A stretch of 64,000 nt of DNA from Burkholderia sp. 4M9327F10 (GCF_005503145.1 NZ_SCNV01000046.1:1-64000); one strand, 5' to 3'; shown: positions 54,935 through 63,797, counted from the stretch's first letter. The notes: generated by a model not told the origin, from the sequence alone. A program made the numbers and translations.

Positions 54935-55119
54935 ACTTCTTCTCCTGCATGGGATGTGTAAGCAAGGTGCCTCGCGCAGGTTTGGAAAACCGTTCAAAGC
55001 AAGCGCTGCAGGAGCGAATTTAGTCACTCGATCTCCCTGAAACAACCAGTCGGCGGTCCGCTCAGACTGGACAGCCCGTCAGCAATCGAGGCGCGGCATC
55101 GAGGACGAAGCCAGTTCAC

Positions 55120-55137
55120 TCTGGATCAAGCTCCAGA
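55120..55137. promoter_or_regulatory. Inverted repeat in the SDR/transporter divergent region
   Basis: TCTGGA-TCAAGC-TCCAGA is a perfect 6-bp repeat with a 6-base spacer, 75 bases before the MHS transporter start. It could bind the TetR or AraC regulator of the cluster. It does not resemble the TTTGAC repeat at 53348. Confidence 0.35.
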
Positions 55138-55211
55138 TTCCGTCACGGACAATCCGCCAGTTCGGCCAAAAATTATGCTGGGAGCACAAAACCAGACGCG
55201 TTGAGGAACAC

Positions 55212-56531
55212 ATGTCCCCAAACCCACCCAAGCACGGGCGGTACGTTTTCATCTCGGCGTTTCTCGGCACCGCCATCGAGCAATACGATTTCCTGCTGTA
55301 CGGGACGGCATCGGCACTCGTCTTCGGCAAGATTTTCTTCCCTACGCTCGATCCGCTCGCGGGCACGATAGCCTCGCTCGGCACCTACGCAGCCGGCTAT
55401 TTTGCGCGCGGCGCGGGTGCACTGATCTGCGGGCATTTCGGCGACCGGGTCGGACGCAAGACGCTGCTGCTCGCCACGCTGCTCGTGATGGGCATTGCGT
55501 CGACACTCGTTGGTTGCCTGCCGACGTATGCGCAGATCGGCATCTGGGCGCCCATTCTGCTAACGCTGCTGCGAATATTCCAGGGGTTTGCGATCGGAGG
55601 CGAGCAGAGCGGCGCCACCGTGCTCAGCGTGGAAAGCGCACCCGCCGGTAGCCGCGGCCTCTACGGAAGCTGGAGCAACTCAGGCAGCTACGGGGGTGCC
55701 TTGTTATCGACGGGCGCCTTACTCCTCACCTCGAGGCTGCCGGAAGCCGACTTCCTCGCCTGGGGCTGGCGCATGCCGTTCCTGTTCAGCGCGGTGCTGG
55801 TCGTAATCGGACTGACGGGACGCGCACGCTTGCCGGAAACCCGTGAATTCAGACAACTGCAGGCAACCCGAATCGTCGCGCGCTTCCCACTCGCCGACTT
55901 GCTGCGCGAGAACCGCCGCGAAATCGCGATTGTCTTCATGGCGCGGCTCGGCGAAATCACGTGGTCGATCTTCGTGCTGCTGTTTTCCGTGGCCTACGTG
56001 AGCGTTCATCTGGCGCTGCCGCGCCAGGTGGTGCTCATGGCGATCATGGCGGGTGCAGGGTTGGCCGTCTTCATGGTGCCGCTGTTCGCGGCGCTCTCCG
56101 ACCGGATTGGCCACAAGCCAATCTATCTGGCAGGGCTCATCGCTTGTGCGTTTTACGTGTGGCCCTACTTCAACCTGCTGAACACGCGCGATCCGGCGCT
56201 CGTCAAGCTCGCCATCGTCATTGCAATCGGCCTGATCCATCCGTTGATGTATGGCCCGCAAGGCAGCTTCTTTGCCGGCATGTTCGACGTCAAGGTGCGC
56301 TTTTCCGGGGTATCCGTGGGGGCGATCGGCGCGGTGATCGGCGGTGGCATCAGCCCGGTGATCTGCGCGACGCTGCTCGCCGCGCGCAATGGCGATCCAC
56401 TCTGGGTCGCGTGCTATGTCGCGGCAAGCGCATTGATCGCCGCCAGCTTCGTGCTGCTGGCGCCGCGCGGCGCCAGCGCACCGGGCGTGGCGCCCGAGCC
56501 GGCCGCGTCATCGCAAGCCGGTCAATCGTAA
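55212..56531 (+). CDS. MFS transporter, metabolite:H+ symporter (MHS/ShiA-like) family
   Basis: The 439-residue protein has 12 segments and the MHS signatures EQYDFLLYGTASALVF in segment 1, GHFGDRVGRKTLL (motif A) and RIFQGFAIGGEQSGA. Family members import shikimate, alpha-ketoglutarate, proline betaine and aromatic acids. It is divergent from the SDR gene and followed by the class II aldolase-fold gene after a 28-base gap. Import of the aromatic acid degraded by the neighbouring cluster is likely but not proven. Confidence 0.86.
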   Translation: MSPNPPKHGRYVFISAFLGTAIEQYDFLLYGTASALVFGKIFFPTLDPLAGTIASLGTYAAGYFARGAGALICGHFGDRVGRKTLLLATLLVMGIASTLVGCLPTYAQIGIWAPILLTLLRIFQGFAIGGEQSGATVLSVESAPAGSRGLYGSWSNSGSYGGALLSTGALLLTSRLPEADFLAWGWRMPFLFSAVLVVIGLTGRARLPETREFRQLQATRIVARFPLADLLRENRREIAIVFMARLGEITWSIFVLLFSVAYVSVHLALPRQVVLMAIMAGAGLAVFMVPLFAALSDRIGHKPIYLAGLIACAFYVWPYFNLLNTRDPALVKLAIVIAIGLIHPLMYGPQGSFFAGMFDVKVRFSGVSVGAIGAVIGGGISPVICATLLAARNGDPLWVACYVAASALIAASFVLLAPRGASAPGVAPEPAASSQAGQS

Positions 56532-56559
56532 GTACTTGTCCGAACACAAGGAGGCTCAC

Positions 56560-57330
56560 ATGAGCGAACACGACAAATCAAACCTGACTCGCGGCATCGT
56601 CACCGAGATGGACCGCAAGCTCGATCAGGGCGCATGGGACGAGCGGCAGAAGCTCGCGCTGACGTGCCGGATGCTCGCGCACGAGGGACATTCGGAAACG
56701 CTCGCAGGTCAGATCACCCTGCGCGCTGCCGACGGCACGTTCCTGACCACCGCGATGGCGGTTGGCTTCGACGAAGTCACGCGCAGCAGCGTGATTCGCA
56801 TTGACGATGCCATGCAGGTGCTCGAAGGCAACGGCATGGCCAACCCCGCCATCCGTTTTCATCTGTGGATTTACCGGCGCCGGCCGGACGTCAACTGCAT
56901 CGTCCATACACATCCACCTTATGTGAACGCCCTGTCCATGGCCGGCTTGCCGCTCGAAGTCGCGCACATGGATGCCACGCCATTCTTTAACGACTGCGCC
57001 TTTCTGAAGGAATGGCCGGGACTTCCGATCGCAGACAGTGAGGGCGAGATCATCTCCGGCGCGCTCGGCAACAAACGGACCATTCTGCTGGCGAATCACG
57101 GATTCCTCGCGGCCACTTCCTCGATCGAGGAGTCGGCCTATCTGTCCGTGCTGATTGAACGCGCTGCGCGCAGCCAGATTCTTGCCAGATCCATGGGCCA
57201 GATCGCGCGTATCGACCCCGCACTAGCGCAGGAATCGCACGACTTTCTGCTGTTGCCGAGCATCGTCAAGGCAAGTTTCGCGCTGTTCGGGCGACGCGTG
57301 ATCCGGCGTGAACCGGACGTGCTTTTCTAG
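56560..57330 (+). CDS. Class II aldolase/adducin-fold protein without the usual catalytic acid
   Basis: The 256-residue protein has the zinc site of class II aldolases (His116 and His118 in VHTHPPYVNAL, His180 in ANHGFLA). AAGGAGG lies seven bases before ATG 56560. In known aldolases and epimerases of this fold an acid (Glu73 in FucA, Asp76 in AraD) stands four residues before a conserved His. Here that position is Ala97 (PAIRFH). It is therefore unlikely to be a sugar-phosphate aldolase. Aromatic decarboxylases are known in this superfamily, and the neighbouring aromatic cluster favours such a role. Confidence 0.8.
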   Translation: MSEHDKSNLTRGIVTEMDRKLDQGAWDERQKLALTCRMLAHEGHSETLAGQITLRAADGTFLTTAMAVGFDEVTRSSVIRIDDAMQVLEGNGMANPAIRFHLWIYRRRPDVNCIVHTHPPYVNALSMAGLPLEVAHMDATPFFNDCAFLKEWPGLPIADSEGEIISGALGNKRTILLANHGFLAATSSIEESAYLSVLIERAARSQILARSMGQIARIDPALAQESHDFLLLPSIVKASFALFGRRVIRREPDVLF

Positions 57331-57424
57331 TTTATTTCCGTCGCTTTGGCTGAGCACTGGACTTGGGGGATAATCGAACGACACGGGCGGGCGCCGCTTT
57401 CAACGCTGTTTCCGGGAGTTTGTC

Positions 57425-58453
57425 ATGCACACTATCGACTTGCCGTATGCTCCGGCGCTCCGCGAAATGCCCGCACGCTGTCTCGACGAATGGAAGCTTT
57501 CGCTCGACGACATTGTCACCCCGGGCGACATTCTGCTGGCCGGAGACACGTCAGAAGGCGAGATCCGCGCGGGCAGGCTCATGGGCGGTGGGGTGCTGGC
57601 AACCGTGCAACTGGGGCGCTCGGAAGTGCGTCATGAAACGGCGCATCTGCGGAATCTGGCTGGCGATGACGTCATCGTTCTGATCGTCCTCGACGGCCGC
57701 GGCGTGGTCACGCAGCAGCAGCACACACTGCCTTTCAAAGCCGGCGACATCACATTCCGGCGGGCCCGCGTACCGTCGACGGCACGCGTCGAAGTGCCGG
57801 CGAAATTCGTCATGCTTCGTCTGCCGATTACACGTTTCTTCGGTCATGCCATGTCGCGCTTCTCCCCCTTTGTACCTTCCTGCGCCTGTGGCGAATCGGG
57901 GATTGTCCTCACCGTGCACCGCTTCATCGAATCGGTGTTGCCATCGCTCAAGCAGCAGAGCGCGAACACGGCGGCGGCTGCGGAGCAGTCGCTTGTGTCA
58001 CTGCTCGCGGCCGCCTATCTGGAGTCGGCAGGCGATACGAGTGCCGGGCATGTTGCGGGAGCTGCGAATCCGTTGCGATGGTCGCAACTGCGCGCTTTCA
58101 TTGCTTCCAATCTCCACGATCCCGAGCTGGACGTCGAAGCCTGCGCGAGAGCGCTCAGCGTCTCGAAACGCTACATTCACAAAATGTTCGAAGCCAATGG
58201 CACGCACTACGGGAGATTCGTGCTGGAGCATCGCCTGACTCGGAGTCGCGACGATATGGCCAATCCGCTCTATGCGGATTTTTCGATTGAACGCATTGCG
58301 TACAGGAACGGCTTTAACGATCCTGCGCATTTCAGCCGAAGCTTTCGTATGCTGTTCGGCACAACGCCTGGCGCGTACAGGAAGCTGAGCGGCGGGCTCG
58401 TCAGCGCCGCCGCCCAGACTGCTAGTGCCCTGCAAGCAGAACGCTGGCAATGA
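57425..58453 (+). CDS. AraC-family transcriptional regulator (AraC-binding-like N-terminal domain)
   Basis: The 342-residue protein has an N-terminal cupin-like domain of the AraC-binding-like type (about 20-170) and a C-terminal double helix-turn-helix (LDVEACARALSVSKRYIHKMFE and SIERIAYRNGFNDPAHFSRSFRMLFG). It is the third gene of the MHS-aldolase strand and resembles regulators such as FeaR/NbaC-type activators of aromatic catabolism. Its 3' end overlaps the convergent RcnB-like gene by 32 bases. GGGAG precedes the ATG. Confidence 0.87.
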   Translation: MHTIDLPYAPALREMPARCLDEWKLSLDDIVTPGDILLAGDTSEGEIRAGRLMGGGVLATVQLGRSEVRHETAHLRNLAGDDVIVLIVLDGRGVVTQQQHTLPFKAGDITFRRARVPSTARVEVPAKFVMLRLPITRFFGHAMSRFSPFVPSCACGESGIVLTVHRFIESVLPSLKQQSANTAAAAEQSLVSLLAAAYLESAGDTSAGHVAGAANPLRWSQLRAFIASNLHDPELDVEACARALSVSKRYIHKMFEANGTHYGRFVLEHRLTRSRDDMANPLYADFSIERIAYRNGFNDPAHFSRSFRMLFGTTPGAYRKLSGGLVSAAAQTASALQAERWQ

Positions 58454-58787
58454 CTCCCGTAGCAACCGCCGCGAGCACGTAGTCGCCGTTCACGCCGACC
58501 CACTGATACCCGCGCGGCGGCGGCTGCAGGCCGTGCTCGTGCCAGTTGTCGACCACGTAATTGCGGTCACGATATTCGGCCGGAAGCCGCTCGCCCTTGT
58601 GCCAGTCGTTATGGGGAACCGGACCGCCTGGCCCACCCATCGAAGCCTCGTGCGGCGCCGGTCCACGGCCATGCCCATGCGCGGGATAGCCACCGCCGTG
58701 ATCATCATTGTGCTGTTGTGCCATCGCGGCAATGGGCGTACCAAGGAACGATACGATCAAAAACGGTACGACAAGTCTCGACTTCAT
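58422..58787 (-). CDS. RcnB-family periplasmic protein
   Basis: The 121-residue protein has a signal peptide cleaved after AAMA (about residue 23) and a His/Gly/Pro-rich stretch. The RcnB core follows: WHKGERLPAEYRDRNYVV, HGLQPPPRGYQWV and GDYVLAAVATGVIASVL. RcnB in E. coli is linked to nickel/cobalt homeostasis, but most family members are uncharacterised. The last 16 residues are hydrophobic and may associate with the membrane. The gene overlaps the end of the AraC gene on the other strand. Confidence 0.82.
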   Translation of the reverse strand: MKSRLVVPFLIVSFLGTPIAAMAQQHNDDHGGGYPAHGHGRGPAPHEASMGGPGGPVPHNDWHKGERLPAEYRDRNYVVDNWHEHGLQPPPRGYQWVGVNGDYVLAAVATGVIASVLLAGH

Positions 58788-58978
58788 GGTTTTGCCTCAC
58801 ATTGAATGACCGGATGAAGGTTGGGGTTCCAACTCCGTATGCGTCGAAGCGCCGCCTGGCGTGTCAACCGGATTCGCGATGCGAAATGGATTATCCGGCA
58901 ACATTCCCAGTGTTGACGCTGGCAAATGATGTCACAAGAAGGCTGGTTGGCTCAAACCGGTTGGCTTAAATTAACAGT

Positions 58979-59320
58979 TCAGTCAACGATGAAGAGCCTA
59001 GCGCCTGTCCTGGTGTACGACTGGTGCGGCTCTGCATTGTCGCCGACCTGGTAGCTCATGCCGGCGGTCAGAACAAACTTCCGTCCGTCTTCGAGAGTCG
59101 TTTCCAGTTCGCCTTCCATGCAGAACAGGACATGCCCTTTCTGGCACCAATGGTCGGCAAGGTAGCCCGCGGTGTATTCGACCATTCGCACCCGGATCTG
59201 ATTGGGCGCTTCACCGAAAAACCGCGTACGCCAATAGGCCGTACCGGTCTCTCCTTGATGCTCTGTTCTTTCGACTTCCGCCCAGTTTGTTGTACCGAAT
59301 GCAAAAGCGTCCATTTTCAT
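58979..59320 (-). CDS. DHCW-motif-type cupin protein
   Basis: The 113-residue single-domain cupin has LADHWCQKGHVLFCMEGELE, the start of a metal-binding cupin motif 1, and MSYQVGDNAEPH as motif 2. It matches the small proteins named for the DHCW motif, here written DHWC. The metal ligands His and Glu are kept. It may start at ATG 59320 or two codons later. The function is unknown. It is a single gene on its strand, 106 bases from the RcnB-like leader region. Confidence 0.75.
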   Translation of the reverse strand: MKMDAFAFGTTNWAEVERTEHQGETGTAYWRTRFFGEAPNQIRVRMVEYTAGYLADHWCQKGHVLFCMEGELETTLEDGRKFVLTAGMSYQVGDNAEPHQSYTRTGARLFIVD

Positions 59321-59712
59321 GGTGTTGTTCCCCTTCTAGATTAGTCCCACACGTATTGGTCAATCTGTCATCGTGCTTCGCTCTCGTAAGAGCAGAATTG
59401 ACATTGCAACGCTTAAGGACGACTCACCGAAAGCCGTTCCACAAGCTTCGGCAACGCTGCCGGATCGCAGATCACTACCGTGCCATATCGCAGATCAAGA
59501 CAGGCCGGCAAGCCGTTTCGTCAATTCGGCGGGCAGGTCGAGAAACAGGCACGCATTACCCCGGGCTTTGTCGTGCTCCGCTTCTTTTTGCACGCGTTCT
59601 TCAGGCTGGCGCCCCTCCCCTCGGAAACTGTCGCTTACTCGACAGAGTTTCGTCCACTTTTCTGGAACCATCCATTTGCGGCCATATGGCGGCGTCAACC
59701 GGAGCTCAAGCA
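59321..59712. other. Intergenic region with no recognised gene
   Basis: This 392-base stretch lies between the divergent cupin gene and the Mpo1-like gene. It has open frames on both strands, but none with recognisable protein content, a good ribosome site or a start in a suitable place. It must hold the promoters of both genes. GGAG precedes the Mpo1-like ATG at its right end. Confidence 0.45.
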
Positions 59713-60036
59713 ATGGACAACACGATCCACGAATCTCGCCGCTTCGTCTCGTTCGAAGAGTTCTACCCTTTCTACCTCGGAGAGCACACAAACCGCACCA
59801 GCCGCCGCCTGCACGTTGTCGGCACCTCGCTGTCGATACTGCTGATTGCTTACGCGTTGGCTAGCGTTCACTGGTGGCTGATCCCACTCGCCATGGTGCA
59901 GGGATATGCCTGGGCCTGGGTTGGACACTTCGCCTTCGAAAAGAACAGGCCCGCGACATTCCAGCATCCATGGTGGTCCTACCGCGGCGACTTGCGTATG
60001 TTACGCGAGGTCTACAGCGGCAAGCTGCCTTTCTAA
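59713..60036 (+). CDS. Mpo1-like (DUF962) small membrane protein
   Basis: The 107-residue protein has FEEFYPFYLGEHTNRTSRRLHVVGT, a two-segment membrane core (about 32-70) and a C-terminal WVGHFAFEKNRPATFQHPWWSYRGD. This is the DUF962 pattern. Yeast Mpo1 of this family is an iron-dependent dioxygenase of 2-hydroxy fatty acids, and the conserved histidines (His34, His72 and His86 region) are present. GGAG lies upstream of ATG 59713. A bacterial role in alpha-oxidation of lipids is possible but untested here. Confidence 0.8.
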   Translation: MDNTIHESRRFVSFEEFYPFYLGEHTNRTSRRLHVVGTSLSILLIAYALASVHWWLIPLAMVQGYAWAWVGHFAFEKNRPATFQHPWWSYRGDLRMLREVYSGKLPF

Positions 60037-60045
60037 TGACGAGGC

Positions 60046-61080
60046 ATGACAACATACGAACAGGCCACCACTCTTTCAAAAACCGTGTCAACCCGGGATA
60101 CGACGCTTGAAGGCGGACAACTGACCATGATGAGCGGACTCATGACGCCTCCAACATTTGAATCGTGGCAAGCGGGTGGTCGGCGGTTCTCCCACCGTAA
60201 CCATCAGATTTTCTGGCAAGCCAGTGGGGCAGGCGGCGGGGAAACGCTGATCTGCATCCACGGCTTTCCCACTGCCTCCTGGGACTGGCACGCGCTGTGG
60301 CCAGCGCTGTGCCAGCGCTTCTCGCGCGTTATCGCTCTCGACATGATCGGCTTCGGCTGGTCCGACAAACCGGACCCCTATCCTTACTCGATCTTCGATC
60401 AGGCCGACTTGCACGAGAGCCTGCTGCTGGCAGAGGGTGTGACTCGTTGCCACATACTGGCCCATGATTACGGCGTCACCGTAGCGCAGGAACTGCTGGC
60501 GCGGCACGAGCAGCGCCGTGCCGCCGGCGACCCGTCGCTCGAACTGCAGTCGGTCTGCCTGCTCAACGGCGGCCTGTTCCCCGAGACGCACCGCGCCCGC
60601 CTCGCACAGAAGCTATTGCTGACTCCACTCGGCCCACTCATCGCGGCGGCGCTCAGCGAACGCGACTTCTCGCGCAGCTTCTCGGCCCTGTTCGGCAAGA
60701 AGAGCAAGCCCGACGCAGTCGAGATGAATCAGTTCTGGCAGCTCTTTTCGAACGGACGAGGCAAGCGCATAGCGCCCAGGCTTCTTGGCTACATTGCGGA
60801 ACGCCGCGCTCACCGCGAGCGTTGGGTGGGCGCCCTTCAGGCCGCCCAGGTGCCGTTGCGTCTGATCAATGGCCCTGTCGACCCCGTCTCCGGCGAGCAT
60901 ATGGTGCGGCGTTTTCGCGAGCTGGTGCCGCAACCCGATACCGTGCTGCTACCGGACGTGGGCCATTACCCGCAGGTAGAGGACCCCACGGGCGTACTCG
61001 CGGCCTTCATGGAGTTTCACTGCCGCATCGCCACGCCGGACCCTGCAACGTGCTGCCGCACCTCGAAGAGGCAGGAGTAG
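60046..61080 (+). CDS. Alpha/beta hydrolase with Asp nucleophile (haloalkane dehalogenase/epoxide hydrolase-like)
   Basis: The protein (317-344 residues by start) has the oxyanion segment HGFPTASWDW and the nucleophile elbow ILAHDYGVTVAQE, in which Asp replaces the usual Ser. The acid is in GPVDPVSGEH and the base His in DVGHYPQVEDP. Asp nucleophiles mark the dehalogenase and epoxide hydrolase groups. ATG 60127 is an alternative start that removes an unlikely N-terminal extension. It follows the Mpo1-like gene by nine bases, so they may share a transcript. The substrate is unknown. Confidence 0.78.
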   Translation: MTTYEQATTLSKTVSTRDTTLEGGQLTMMSGLMTPPTFESWQAGGRRFSHRNHQIFWQASGAGGGETLICIHGFPTASWDWHALWPALCQRFSRVIALDMIGFGWSDKPDPYPYSIFDQADLHESLLLAEGVTRCHILAHDYGVTVAQELLARHEQRRAAGDPSLELQSVCLLNGGLFPETHRARLAQKLLLTPLGPLIAAALSERDFSRSFSALFGKKSKPDAVEMNQFWQLFSNGRGKRIAPRLLGYIAERRAHRERWVGALQAAQVPLRLINGPVDPVSGEHMVRRFRELVPQPDTVLLPDVGHYPQVEDPTGVLAAFMEFHCRIATPDPATCCRTSKRQE

Positions 61081-61292
61081 CGGTCAGCACCAAGCGCCCA
61101 TGCCGATACTTACAGACAGCCACTGCCGCCATTACGATCCGAAGGAATAACCACTCCCCGGCGCTTCACTCCACGACGGACACGGCAATACCAATATTTG
61201 GATTTGCATGGAATAACCTGGCAAGGCCATGCGTTTACCGGGCGGGCCGTACGACAAATGAGCGCCCTCCGATCAACAACTGATAAACGACC

Positions 61293-62048
61293 ATGACACA
61301 GCCTTTACTCTCCCGGCGTCAACTGCTCACCGCGGGTTCGATAGGTTCCGTCGCACTTGTGATGTCAAAGCTCGGCATTGCTGCCACCGGTACCGCCTCG
61401 AATGCCGGCCGGTTGGACAACGCTACCATCCTTTCTTACCTCGGTTCCTCTCCTCTTACGCTGCCCGACCTGCCTTTCGAACAGAATGCATTGGAGCCGG
61501 CGATCTCGGCCCGCACACTCAGTTTTCACTACGGCAAGCATCACCGGGCCTACTTCGAGAATCTGCACAAGCTGGTGGATGGGACGCCGCTGGGTTCGCT
61601 GTCGCTCGAGGAAATCGTCCTCGAATCGCATGGCCGGGCCGACCTTGAAGACGTGTTCAACAATGCCGCCCAGGCCTGGAACCACAACTTCTACTGGAAG
61701 TCGCTGAGCCCGACGAAAACCGCCCCGGACGAGCGCCTGCAAGCGGCGATCGTAGCCAAGTTTGGCTCCGTCGAGGCATTGTCGAAGCAACTGGCAACCA
61801 CGGCGGCGTCGCAGTTTGGCAGCGGCTGGGGCTGGCTGGTTGTGGATCATGGGGAGTTGGCGGTCGCCAAAACCAGCAACGGGGAAACGCCTTATACACA
61901 TAGCGGCCAGTTGCCGCTGCTAACGGTCGACGTGTGGGAACACGCCTACTATCTCGACTACCAGAATCGGCGCCCTGATTATCTTGCCGCCACAATATCG
62001 CAGCATCTGAACTGGAATTTTGCCTCGGCCAACTACGCTCGCGTATAA
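61293..62048 (+). CDS. Tat-exported iron superoxide dismutase
   Basis: The 251-residue protein begins with a Tat signal (LSRRQLLTAGSIGSVALV) followed by a complete Fe/Mn superoxide dismutase. Metal ligands are in SFHYGKHHRAY, AWNHNFYW and DVWEHAYY. The Gln of the NNAAQAWNH segment marks the iron type. Export through Tat fits folding with metal in the cytoplasm and action in the periplasm on external superoxide. The domain is full length. It is convergent with katA, which could remove the peroxide it makes. Confidence 0.88.
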   Translation: MTQPLLSRRQLLTAGSIGSVALVMSKLGIAATGTASNAGRLDNATILSYLGSSPLTLPDLPFEQNALEPAISARTLSFHYGKHHRAYFENLHKLVDGTPLGSLSLEEIVLESHGRADLEDVFNNAAQAWNHNFYWKSLSPTKTAPDERLQAAIVAKFGSVEALSKQLATTAASQFGSGWGWLVVDHGELAVAKTSNGETPYTHSGQLPLLTVDVWEHAYYLDYQNRRPDYLAATISQHLNWNFASANYARV

Positions 62049-62148
62049 CGCGACCGTAGCGTGCTGTAAGCCTCGCCTGCCTCCCCTTCCGGAAGGTCAT
62101 GCATAAGTCCGATCCAACGGAAGGGTTTAAATATTTAGCATGACAAAT

Positions 62149-62174
62149 TATCTGTGCACGACATCGCACAGATA
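62149..62174. terminator. Hairpin between the superoxide dismutase and catalase genes
   Basis: TATCTGTGC and GCACAGATA pair perfectly over 9 bp with an 8-base loop, between two convergent genes. On the minus strand it is followed by ATTTGTC, so it may terminate the catalase transcript. T-runs are weak on both sides. Confidence 0.5.
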
Positions 62175-62237
62175 TGATGAATGCTGGCGAATCCGTAATT
62201 CTCCGCCAGCGCCCGTATCCTGACTACCGGTTCTGAA

Positions 62238-63698
62238 TTAAAGTCCTGCGCCGAGCCGAACCAGCGCCGCGACAATACCCGCGCCGTACTGCGGATCGGC
62301 CCTCGTGCAGTTGTCGATGTGACGCTGCTGAATCGATTTCGAGACCCCAGCGATCTGTCGCGCGGTGTTGTCGAACAATATCTGCCGCTGTACGGTATTC
62401 ATCTTGCGGAACAGATCGCCCGGCTGCTGATAGTGGTCGTCGTCGATCCGATGGTCCCAGTGCGCGGCCGCGCCATCCAGTTCGAGCGGCGGCTCGTTGA
62501 GCAGCGGCTGGTCCGTCCAGACTCCCTTGCTGTTAGGCCAGTATGACGGCGTGCCGCCGAGATTCCCGTCGGCTCGCATCGCGCCATCGCGGTGATAGCT
62601 GTGAAACGGGCACTGTGGCGCATTCACCGGAATGTGATTGAAGTTCACGCCGAGACGATAGCGCTGCGCATCGCCATACGAAAACAGACGGGCCTGCAGC
62701 ATCTTGTCCGGAGAATACCCAATACCCGGAACGATGTTCGCGGGCGTGAACGCCGCCTGCTCGGTCTCGGCGAAGAAGTTGCCGGGATTACGGTTCAACT
62801 CGAAATAGCCGGCTTCGATCAACGGGAACTCGGCCTTCGGCCACACCTTGGTCAAATCGAACGGATTGAAACGGAATGCCTTGGCCTGGGCGTCCGTCAT
62901 CACCTGGATGAACAGTGTCCAGCGTGGGAAATCGCCGCGCTCGATGCTGTCGAACAGATCGCGCTGATGCGTTTCGCGGTCCTTTGCTATTTGCGTTTCG
63001 GCCTGGGCGTCGCTCAGATTTTCGATACCCTGCTGCGTGCGGAAGTGAAACTTCACCCAGGTCCGCTCATTGGTAGCATTCAGCATGCTGAACGTATGGC
63101 TGCCGAAGCCGTGCATGTGACGAAACGAACGCGGAATCCCCCGTTCGCTCATCACGATCGTCACCTGATGCAACGCTTCGGGAAGCAGCGACCAGAAATC
63201 CCAGTTGCTTTCCGCGCTACGCATCCCCGTGCGCGGGTCCCGTTTGATAGCGTGATTGAGATCGGGGAAACGCAGTGGATCGCGGAAGAAGAACACAGGC
63301 GTGTTGTTTCCGACCAGATCCCAGTTTCCTTCTTCGGTATAGAACTTCAACGCGAATCCACGAATATCGCGCTCGGCGTCCGCCGCACCTCGCTCCCCGG
63401 CCACAGTCGAGAATCGTGCAAACATCGGCGTCTGCTTGCCGATCTGCGAGAAGATTTTCGCCTTCGTGTATTTCGTGATGTCGTGCGTCACGGTGAACGT
63501 GCCGTGCGCCCCAGCCCCCTTTGCATGCATGCGCCGCTCCGGGATCACCTCGCGATCGAAGTGCGCGAGCTTTTCGATCAGCCATACGTCCTGCAGAAGC
63601 GCGGGCCCGCGCGGACCGGCGGTCTGAATGTTGACGTTATCGCTGACCGGCGCACCGTTCGCCTGGGTCAGTTTACGATCAACCGACTTCTCACTCAT
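62238..63698 (-). CDS. katA: Monofunctional catalase (small-subunit clade)
   Basis: The 486-residue protein starts at ATG 63698, after AGGAG. It has the catalase signature FARFSTVAGERGAADAERD, the distal His in GAHGTFTVTHDI, Asn in DLVGNNTPVFF and the haem-ligand Tyr in RLFSYGDAQRYRLG. The length and lack of a C-terminal flavodoxin-like domain place it in the small-subunit, clade 3 type. It decomposes hydrogen peroxide in the cytoplasm. I see no clear OxyR site in the 99 bases upstream. Confidence 0.93.
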   Translation of the reverse strand: MSEKSVDRKLTQANGAPVSDNVNIQTAGPRGPALLQDVWLIEKLAHFDREVIPERRMHAKGAGAHGTFTVTHDITKYTKAKIFSQIGKQTPMFARFSTVAGERGAADAERDIRGFALKFYTEEGNWDLVGNNTPVFFFRDPLRFPDLNHAIKRDPRTGMRSAESNWDFWSLLPEALHQVTIVMSERGIPRSFRHMHGFGSHTFSMLNATNERTWVKFHFRTQQGIENLSDAQAETQIAKDRETHQRDLFDSIERGDFPRWTLFIQVMTDAQAKAFRFNPFDLTKVWPKAEFPLIEAGYFELNRNPGNFFAETEQAAFTPANIVPGIGYSPDKMLQARLFSYGDAQRYRLGVNFNHIPVNAPQCPFHSYHRDGAMRADGNLGGTPSYWPNSKGVWTDQPLLNEPPLELDGAAAHWDHRIDDDHYQQPGDLFRKMNTVQRQILFDNTARQIAGVSKSIQQRHIDNCTRADPQYGAGIVAALVRLGAGL

Positions 63699-63746
63699 GA
63701 TAGCTCTCCTAAATACACCTGATAGTGGGAAACATATTGCGAACAC

Positions 63747-63770
63747 AATCCCCGCTCAGCCTTGGGGATT
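63747..63770. terminator. Hairpin between the HD-family gene and katA
   Basis: AATCCCC and GGGGATT pair over 7 bp with a 10-base loop; GCT and AGC within the loop can add to it. It lies 27 bases after the stop of the upstream minus-strand gene and may end that transcript before katA. Confidence 0.4.
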
Positions 63771-63797
63771 CTGCGATGAGCGACCGGCTTTTAACCG

